A stretch of DNA of 64,000 nucleotides from Sipunculus nudus. Its lineage: Eukaryota; Annelida; Sipuncula; Golfingiida; Sipunculidae. The notes under the pieces are model-generated. The model ran no database searches, was not told the DNA's origin, and was given only the letters and a program-made list of their open reading frames with translations. Positions within the stretch are counted from its first letter, which is position 1; each line of letters starts with the position of its first letter. This document shows, one piece after another, positions 60,601 through 64,000 of the stretch. The stretch lies in NCBI GenBank assembly GCA_026874595.1, contig CM049306.1, positions 12,915,019 to 12,979,018 of the forward strand, written 5' to 3'. The position numbers were made by a program, and so were the translations under genes.

Positions 60601-61665
60601 TCGTAAAACGGTCAAAAGTAGGTCAACTGGGATGAAACTCGAACTCGATCTGTAACAAGTCATTATCTGCCCACACCAAAAATCAGGCCAATATCTGCAG
60701 GCATTGCGAAAAAAAGTCTGTACAACTGTTTGATTTCGGAAGGACGGAATGACCGACATGGGTAAAACTATATGCCCTGGCCACTTTGTGGCGGGGGGAG
60801 CATAAAAAATAAGCAAAATCTGGTAGAGTTTTTCAGATGGCTAATTTTTTTCATAAAATTTTGTGATGCTTACTCCTGTCATTTTTCAAGATAGTATAGG
60901 TTAACGTACAGACGACGGATGACGCCACACCATCGCATTAGCTCACAGGTTCCCTAAAAAATCTTAAATCAGATAACTATCTACCAATGACACACTGATA
61001 ATAAATCAAATTGCTTTGAACTACAGTACATCTGTACCTAAATGACCTCTCACCTCCCTCTCCTCTTCTGCCATTTCATCTTCTCTCTGCTTCCTCTGCT
61101 CTACATCCTCTTGAGGCTCCTCCTCCTCGGAGTCAGACCCAGCATCATCAGGATTATCCTCTGCTGCTGGGCCTTGATCTAATGATGATGCTCCAAATGA
61201 TGAATCCTCTGGATTACTGGGACTATCAGAGCTATCACTCTCCTTTGTTATATCACAGTCAGTGCTCACCTTAACATTGTTTATATCAACACCCTCAGCA
61301 GAATTTTCACAGGCAGAAGTGTCCTTAGCACTGGAATCGTTTGGTGTATTTTCAATACTTTTACTTAGCCTTTGACTAATATCTGCTTCCTGATCCACTG
61401 CTGGAACACTTTCTCCTTTTGTTTCAAGTGAATTCTTTACAACTGAGCTAAGACTGTCTACTGATTCAATATTAGTTACTTTTTCAGTAGTCTGTTCTGG
61501 CAAGCTTTTGGAATTGTCTCTACTGTCAGGTTTGTCTGTTGAAGAATTTGCTCCACCTATTCTCAGTTGATCTTTTTCGGCCTCCTCACTGGCTATAACC
61601 ATCTCTTCAAGAGCATCTTCAAATTCTTCCATATCACTGTCACTTTCCTGCTGGGTGCTGGCCAT
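33530..61665 (-). CDS. TTC1: TTC1 ortholog (tetratricopeptide repeat protein 1), five-exon CDS
   Basis: The coding exons are 61665-61054, 45950-45777, 45044-44859, 42095-42041 and 33663-33530. They total 1161 nt and give 386 residues. Every intron starts GT and ends AG. The phases are 0, 0, 0 and 1, and the reading frame stays open throughout. Residues 1-204 are acidic and low-complexity. Three TPR motifs lie at about 209-242, 247-280 and 281-314. After a charged linker comes the family's C-terminal block ([10 protein letters not shown], then [11 protein letters not shown]). Vertebrate TTC1 is about 290 residues and the extra length here is in the N-terminus. In mammals TTC1 is a cytosolic adaptor whose TPRs bind Hsp70/Hsp90-type partners and signalling proteins; function here is inferred from orthology. 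The start ATG sits in a good Kozak context (CACCATGG). Introns of 15,103, 732, 2,763 and 8,377 nt hold most of the transposons described below. No 5' UTR exon or promoter could be placed. Confidence 0.93.
33993..34180 (+). repeat. Possible tRNA-derived SINE remnant
   Basis: GTGGTCCAGGGATAAAGC resembles a tRNA D-arm/A-box (TGGTCTAGTGGATAAGGC type). It is followed about 35 bp later by a decayed B-box-like stretch (GAATTAAAATC). The rest is more GC-rich than the surrounding intron. It lies in TTC1 intron 4. The B box is poor, so this is tentative. Confidence 0.3.
34371..37150 (+). mobile_element. Family B-type element, 3'-truncated, with nested family E copy
   Basis: The 5' end is AGGGACCCATGGGTC, then ACTCAGCTGA. 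Interior units (GGTCCTGTGACCTT; GACCCCAAAATCAAAAG; TCAATCCAAACTG) occur at 34430-34840 and again at 36900-37100, on either side of the family E insertion. No 3' hairpin was found. One internal block (34807-34831) packs TGACCTTTGACCT, a DR1-type nuclear receptor site. Confidence 0.55.
34842..36863 (+). mobile_element. Family E Helentron-like element, copy 3
   Basis: This copy has the best 5' hairpin: GTAGTCG, loop ACAAG, CGACTAC (34854-34872). The 3' hairpin is damaged (CAAAACTCTGTTTTGCGAAT). About six internal units of roughly 280 bp, the central ones nearly identical, imply recent unit amplification. GGTGGCGCCACC recurs in most half-units. Confidence 0.75.
37242..37280 (+). mobile_element. 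Family B 5'-end fragment
   Basis: ACAAGGGACCCATGGGTCAC followed by GCGCTCAGCTG, with no family B interior afterwards. Confidence 0.5.
37281..38514. other. TTC1 intron 4, AT-rich, nothing recognised
   Basis: Very AT-rich intronic sequence without exon or repeat-family signals. Confidence 0.5.
38515..39320 (+). repeat. Family D repeat units
   Basis: Two partial units share CATGGTCAAAGTTGGGCAAA and AATTTAAGGTACT with each other and with 52190-53930. They also share a CTTGGCATGGTAGGGGATTT block near 39020. This is a fragment without ends. Confidence 0.55.
39330..40113 (+). mobile_element. Family C element, 3' part
   Basis: It contains GGTGGCGCCACC (39629-39640). Internal blocks (AACTCAGCCAAAAA, GTTTCTGAGATTT, AAAATCTATGAAAATGCAGT) match 48600-49245 and 55020-56166. 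The 3' end is CACCATCGCATAAGCTCACA, then GGTTCGCTAAAAAT. The 5' boundary is not clear. Confidence 0.6.
40114..40482 (+). mobile_element. Family B 3'-end fragment
   Basis: It carries the last family B unit (GGCACCACCAGTTTTCAGGA, then TTCTGGGGGTGGGG) and a degraded 3' hairpin (TTTCAGTCAGCTGAGTAAAA). It is truncated at the 5' side, directly after the family C end. Confidence 0.5.
40564..41726 (+). mobile_element. Family E Helentron-like element, copy 4
   Basis: It starts ACTAGAATACAGGTAAT and ends with the CGCAAAACTGTTTTGGCAG hairpin and ATACAA. It has two to three internal units and is more diverged than copies 1-3, which suggests greater age. Confidence 0.7.
42041..42095 (-). CDS. TTC1: TTC1 exon 4 (charged linker)
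   Basis: This 55-nt microexon encodes [18 protein letters not shown] plus the first base of a split Gly codon. It is the charged linker between TPR3 and the C-terminal tail. The acceptor is TTTCAG|AGA and the donor TTAG|GTAAGT, phase 1. It is too short to show as an open reading frame. It was found by looking for the expected family sequence between exons 3 and 5. Confidence 0.92.
42635..42649. promoter_or_regulatory. Perfect ERE-like palindrome
   Basis: AGGTCA-CCA-TGACCT within a family B unit. The sequence match is certain; any function is inferred. Confidence 0.35.
42791..42805. promoter_or_regulatory. Perfect ERE-like palindrome
   Basis: AGGTCA-TGG-TGACCT, 156 bp after the previous site, in the next family B unit. 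Confidence 0.35.
43659..43673. promoter_or_regulatory. Perfect ERE-like palindrome
   Basis: AGGTCA-CCA-TGACCT in a later unit of the same element. Intervening units carry one-base variants (for example 43192-43206 and 43500-43514). Confidence 0.35.
43814..43828. promoter_or_regulatory. Perfect ERE-like palindrome (vitellogenin-type spacer)
   Basis: AGGTCA-CAG-TGACCT. Half-sites and spacer equal the classical vertebrate vitellogenin A2 ERE core. Confidence 0.35.
44162..44176. promoter_or_regulatory. Perfect ERE-like palindrome
   Basis: AGGTCA-CTA-TGACCT in the last internal unit before the 3' hairpin of the family B element. Confidence 0.35.
44859..45044 (-). CDS. TTC1: TTC1 exon 3 (rest of TPR2, TPR3)
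   Basis: This exon encodes residues 263-324: the second helix of TPR2 ([13 protein letters not shown]) and all of TPR3 ([20 protein letters not shown], ending EMDPS). It matches the clamp-type TPR of TTC1 closely, including the K-R pair (K284, R288). The acceptor is TTACAG|GAA and the donor ATG|GTATGA, phase 0. Confidence 0.95.
45777..45950 (-). CDS. TTC1: TTC1 exon 2 (TPR1 and start of TPR2)
   Basis: This exon encodes residues 205-262. TPR1 carries the canonical small-residue pattern ([19 protein letters not shown], then A-L). The first helix of TPR2 ([10 protein letters not shown]) follows. The acceptor is TTGCAG|TCA and the donor CTG|GTAAGG, both phase 0. K214, N218 and N254 are the kind of carboxylate-clamp residues that TPR co-chaperones use for EEVD tails; this is a family inference. 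Confidence 0.94.
46377..46800 (+). mobile_element. Family H Helentron-like element, 5' part
   Basis: It begins ACAAGGCCTACAGGCCTT, a hairpin (AAGGCCT, loop AC, AGGCCTT). The interior holds about 165-bp units (GTCTTGTATAC; AAGCTATCAGATATATA) with decayed CACCACC palindromes. The same family starts at 62080. It is interrupted by the hAT-like fragment at 46807. Confidence 0.5.
46807..47236 (+). mobile_element. hAT-like MITE, left half (truncated copy)
   Basis: TAGTGGTGGGCCGATCATCG and about 430 bp align with the left part of the 312-1190 element. No right terminus follows, so this copy is 3'-truncated. Confidence 0.75.
47560..48150. repeat. Imperfect minisatellites in TTC1 intron 1
   Basis: Repeated CTGGCTGCACTGAGTGAACT and CTTGACCTGTTGCC blocks occur at 47595-47880 and 48060-48145. 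They flank a separate roughly 30-bp repeat (47945-48050) built on CCCATGAGGTGATCACATG. Confidence 0.7.
48560..49245 (+). mobile_element. Family C element, left part (split by foldback element)
   Basis: Family C blocks (CCCGTACAAAAAAGGTCAAT; ATGGCGCCACCAATACC; AAAATTTGGTGATGATGGC) run to ACCAAACTTAA and stop abruptly. The matching continuation (AAACCATTCGAACAAACTT) is found at 59299, so the DNA in between is an insertion. Confidence 0.7.
49246..50290 (+). repeat. Foldback left arm: about 160-bp tandem repeat
   Basis: Unit starts recur at about 49420, 49581, 49743, 49888, 50043 and 50205. Each unit has GGTAGGGGAATGATTTTGGT, TTTGCCTATGTTTTCAGG and ATGGCTGCC/ATGGCCGCC. Confidence 0.8.
50291..51194 (+). 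mobile_element. Family B 3' part
   Basis: Decayed family B units (GATTCTAGGTCAAAG; CTGACTTTCTGGGTGC; GTTTCAAAGGAGATTTGCCC) end in ACATACAGTCTGCTGAGCTA. The 5' part is missing. Confidence 0.55.
51211..54047 (+). mobile_element. Family B element carrying family D tandem units
   Basis: It starts ACAAGGGACCCATGGGTCAC, then CGCTCAGCTGA. It ends with CAGACGGACGGACGGACGGA, the GATGACTCATAGTCAGCTGA hairpin and AAAAA. The interior differs from other B copies. It has large family D units (CATGGTCAAAGTTGGGCAAA) near 52280, 52780 and 53450, and a roughly 1.17-kb direct duplication (CTGCACTGAATGACC at about 52085 and 53250). This shows that family B ends can carry different interiors. Confidence 0.6.
54048..54598 (+). 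mobile_element. Family C fragment with 3' end
   Basis: Family C blocks including GGTGGTGCCACCAATGCC end at CACCATCGCATTAGTTCACA, then GGTTCACTAAAAAT. The 5' side is lost at the family B boundary. Confidence 0.55.
55020..56166 (+). mobile_element. Family C element
   Basis: About four diverged units (AACTCAGCCAAAAATCACTG; GGCCCAGTGGTTTTTGAGAA) lead to GGTGGCGCCACC (55684-55695), CCGGACGCCGGACGCCGG and the CACCATCGCATAAGCTCACA end. It is the best uninterrupted reference for the split copy at 48560/59302. The 5' limit is uncertain. Confidence 0.6.
56423..56868 (+). pseudogene. Decayed fragment of a multicopy invertebrate gene (HEEAD...LTGxxxTS family)
   Basis: Frame 2 reads [12 protein letters not shown] (about 56540-56575) and then [12 protein letters not shown] (about 56665-56700). 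The similarity continues in frame 1 as KRGIFQFMI and [13 protein letters not shown] (about 56707-56805). These blocks recall a repeated family, abundant in invertebrate genomes, with HEEADT, ELWM, RYIPIH and ALTGCDTTS motifs. The frameshift near 56700 and the replaced key residues (GCDTTS to GNGVTS) mark it as dead. The assignment is from memory of motifs only. Confidence 0.35.
57400..59298 (-). repeat. Foldback right arm: about 160-bp tandem repeat (inverted)
   Basis: These are the same units as 49246-50290 in opposite orientation, with AACATAGGCAAAGACACCAA recurring about every 161 bp (for example 58421, 58586, 58741 and 58905). Units near the outer end are the most alike. Confidence 0.8.
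59302..60960 (+). mobile_element. Family C element, right part, with nested family A element
   Basis: It resumes the element cut at 49245 (AACCATTCGAACAAACTTGA). It is itself interrupted by family A at 59448-60808 between AAAATGCAGTTAACC and AATAAGCAAAATCTG, which are adjacent in the 55020-56166 copy. It ends CACCATCGCATTAGCTCACA, then GGTTCCCTAAAAA, about 90 bp downstream of the TTC1 exon 1 donor. Confidence 0.7.
59448..60808 (+). mobile_element. Family A Helentron-like element (intact ends)
   Basis: ACTAGAT is followed by a perfect hairpin (GTGTC, loop AGAAC, GACAC at 59455-59469) and then GAATGCCCC. The 3' hairpin is built on TATGCCCTGGCCAC and its inverse, followed by AAAAAA. Seven internal units of roughly 180 bp contain AATCAGGCCAATATCTGCAG and TAGGTCAACTGGGAC. 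Confidence 0.75.
61054..61665 (-). CDS. TTC1: TTC1 exon 1 (start codon, acidic N-terminus)
   Basis: This exon encodes residues 1-204. It opens [20 protein letters not shown] and closes with an acidic, charged run ending EEERE. It is rich in Ser, Asp and Glu and predicted to be disordered. The donor reads GAG|GTGAGA and is phase 0. The open frame continues ten codons past the donor to a stop, so the 214-residue ORF is only apparent. Divergence of this acidic region is normal in the family; the assignment rests on the in-frame join to exon 2. Confidence 0.88.
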
Positions 61666-62022
61666 GGTGGGAGGATGGATGATGTAATATATGTTATGAT
61701 TTCACTTTCAGACAAATAGTGATGTATCTTTTGATGTGAACACTACAAATAAAAACAAAATGTGGGTGTGCAAGGCCACAGAATGTTTATATCATTGTTC
61801 ACATATGCATATTTACCAGGATTTTTGTTCTCTCCCTTCCTCTGATATAAGAAATCTTATTAAGGATTGGTGGCTGTTTGTAACCAGTATCAGGCTATGA
61901 TCATTCAGCTGTACCCCGGTAGATGTCATACATGTGCATTACTCAGGAAAGTGCCTAGGCTGGTCCCCATGTACTCTCTTTTTTTTTTCTGGCCTCCCTT
62001 AAATGAGCCCTGTATGAAAGCT
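61666..62022. other. Upstream flank of TTC1; promoter not identified
   Basis: The 5' UTR and promoter should lie in or beyond this stretch. No TATA box, CpG cluster or upstream splice donor stood out. Confidence 0.35.
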
Positions 62023-62420
62023 ACAAGGGACCTGTGGGTCATGGCGCTTAGCTGAAATTAATTCTGCGAATATTTGTAAACAAGGCCTACAGGCCTTTTG
62101 CAAACCAATGGGATATACATTAGGTGTAATGCTTTGATGCTGGACCATTATTTTTCAAGTACATGTGTAACATGAAGTACTAATCACTTTGAACCAAAGT
62201 ATCAGCACCAACTACACAAACGTCACTCCTGAAATATTGGCATGGATGTACACAACTCAAAATGATTATAGGTGAGAAAGCCATCAGAGATGTATGGACA
62301 TCCAAATTTCAAACCACTCATGAGCTATGTGCAAGGATGCATGAGACCCAAAAACAGTTGTTGGTGGCACCACAAGTCTTGTATACAACAAAACTATCCA
62401 AGATGTATTGAATCACTTTT
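62023..62420 (+). mobile_element. Family B 5'-end fragment followed by family H 5' part
   Basis: ACAAGGGACCTGTGGGTCA, then GCGCTTAGCTGA, is followed at 62080 by ACAAGGCCTACAGGCCTT and family H units (CAATGGGATATACATTAGG; GTCTTGTATACAACAAAAC). Both are truncated at the 3' side. Confidence 0.5.
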
Positions 62421-62988
62421 GAAAGGTTTTGCACATAGAAGTTATCAGTTCATGCCTACTTTTATTCACCGAAATAAAAGATTCAGTAAATTTGATAAAA
62501 TAAAAACATCTTTTCAAATAAAGTATACACACTGTTAGTTGAATGAGGGACAAACAATATCATTGTGCTAATTACTATCACAGCTATAATTTATTACTGG
62601 AATTAATAGTCAATTAACTTACATTTCACACCTGGTGAACTTTTTACTCTTCTTAAGTAAGGAATTACTTACCTGATGAACATCCACACTTTCATAGCAA
62701 TACACCACTTTGTGGACACAATTAAATGTGCACTTTAATCATTGTAACCCTAGTGGTACAATACAAAATCTAAAATGTAGCATAGACTAGAATAAGAATG
62801 AATCCAATACAGAAAATTAGAATATTCATCTAGTTTATGCACCATCGGGGAGGGGGGGGGGGGTTCAGGGCAGAGGGGACGCCTGCTAGTAGTGGCCAGG
62901 CTGAGCCAAGGCAAGCTGCCTGGAGTGAGTTACACAACACAGGTGAAGGCTGTACTACTAGGTTGTCTAGATGTAAAAACTAGTGGCC
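62421..62988. other. No gene seen; G12 tract
   Basis: AT-rich flank with a G tract at 62852-62863. Confidence 0.45.
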
Positions 62989-63491
62989 CATGGGCCATGA
63001 CGCTCAGCTGAATTCAAGGAATGTTGAACAATGAGCAAAATGACTGCCAGAGTGCAAACAAATCATGAATTTTGTGAAGAGTCCTTAGAAATGGGTTTCA
63101 GTGGGCTTTTGGACTGATGACAACTTCATTTGGTCTCATATATAGAAAAAAAATGTGTAAAAATTTGAAAAAATACAGGCTACTAGTGCCACCAGTCTGC
63201 AGGAACTGATGAAACACTCCATGATCAATATTAATGCAAAGAATCATGGTGATCAATGCAGTAGTTATTCAGATACTTGAGCTTTTGTATCAAATTTCGC
63301 ATTATTCTGGGGGGTACTTCTAAGCCCCAGAGCTCGGAGGATATGGGTAACAGAGATCTAATTTCAGGTTTTCAAGGAGATTTTCCTAGGACCTCCCTCA
63401 ATTTTATGTTACAAGATTCTAGCGCTAATGGATATAATTTGTGCCCCGTCTGACTGTCTGGGTGCTAATATGACATCTTTTCGCAAAATAT

Positions 63492-63506
63492 AGGTCACGG
63501 TGACCT
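63492..63506. promoter_or_regulatory. Perfect ERE-like palindrome
   Basis: AGGTCA-CGG-TGACCT in a family B unit upstream of TTC1. Confidence 0.35.
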
Positions 63507-63649
63507 AATATCAGGTTTCCATGGACATTTGCCAAGGACGTCCCAGAATGTTACATTAGAAGATTCTAGGCCTAACAGATACAATTTGTTCCCTGTCTGA
63601 CTTTCTGGGTCCTTAAAATCCTGTTTTCGGCCTGTAGGTCGCAAAATGT

Positions 63650-63664
63650 AGGTCACCATGACCT
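63650..63664. promoter_or_regulatory. Perfect ERE-like palindrome
   Basis: AGGTCA-CCA-TGACCT, 158 bp after the previous one. Confidence 0.35.
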
Positions 63665-64000
63665 AATTTCAGGATTACAAGGATATTTGCCTAGAACTTC
63701 CCAGGATATTGTGTTAGAAGATTCTATGCCTAACAGATATGATTTGTGCCCATCTGACACTCAGGGTGCTCAAAATCATGTTTCCTGCCTGTAGGTAAAA
63801 AAATATAATGTCATCATGACCTAATTTCAGGATTACAAGGAGATTTGCCTAGGAACTCCCTGGATGTACAGTTAGAAGTTTCTAGGTCTAACGGTTATGA
63901 TTTGTGCCCTGTTAATGGCCGGACTGATACCGGACAAAGAGTGATCGCTATAGCTCAGATGACTTACAGTCAGTTGAGCTAAAAACACTTGACATGGTGT

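Larger units (their letters stand above)
62989..63985 (+). mobile_element. Family B Helentron-like element with ERE-like units
   Basis: The 5' end is ACTAGTGGCCCATGGGCCA, then CGCTCAGCTGA. The 3' end is the CTCAGATGACTTACAGTCAG hairpin and AAAAA. Its first unit is the GGGTAACAGAGA type seen at 21-30 kb and later units are the ERE type seen at 42-44 kb, so it links the two interiors. Confidence 0.7.

Noticed and set aside
1-64000. tRNA, rRNA or snRNA genes
   Set aside because: Apart from the poor tRNA-like remnant at 33993, no cloverleaf with intact A and B boxes or other RNA gene signature was seen by eye. A covariance-model scan would be decisive.

Overview
This is metazoan genomic DNA: AT-rich, intron-containing and about half interspersed repeats. 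It most likely comes from a mollusc, with a bivalve as first guess. That guess rests on the repeat style: non-autonomous Helentron/Helitron2-like elements with internal tandem units, as in the oyster 'pearl' elements. No species-specific marker is visible.

Only one protein-coding gene can be supported. It is an ortholog of TTC1 (tetratricopeptide repeat protein 1) on the minus strand, with its start codon at 61665 and its stop at 33530-33532. Five exons have consensus GT/AG junctions and join in frame to 386 codons: a long acidic N-terminus, three TPR motifs, and the conserved C-terminal tail. Its introns (15.1, 0.7, 2.8 and 8.4 kb) are filled with transposable elements.

Layout. 1-2880: a 54-bp minisatellite split by an 879-bp hAT-like MITE with an 8-bp target duplication. 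2930-3465: a decayed 40-bp minisatellite. 3466-16157: mostly unique AT-rich DNA with microsatellites, a pogo-like MITE inside a (TA)n tract, and a 36-bp minisatellite. 16158-16893: a probable solo LTR. 16981-29922: a dense block of nested elements. 29923-33529: mostly unique 3' flank of TTC1. 33530-61665: the TTC1 gene and its TE-filled introns, including a roughly 10-kb foldback-like element (49246-59298). 61666-64000: upstream flank with more repeat copies.

For description I name the repeat families A, B, C, E, F and H (hairpin-ended elements), D (units inside B) and G (a degenerate tandem). Families A, B, E and F share one plan: a 5' end starting ACTAG or ACAAG with a short hairpin, and a 3' hairpin that contains the inverted copy of a 5' subterminal word. 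No Rep/helicase or transposase coding sequence is visible, so all look non-autonomous. Two sequence motifs stand out. One is the 12-bp palindrome GGTGGCGCCACC, which recurs inside the internal units of otherwise different families. The other is a set of perfect estrogen-response-element palindromes (AGGTCAnnnTGACCT) in the internal units of two family B copies.
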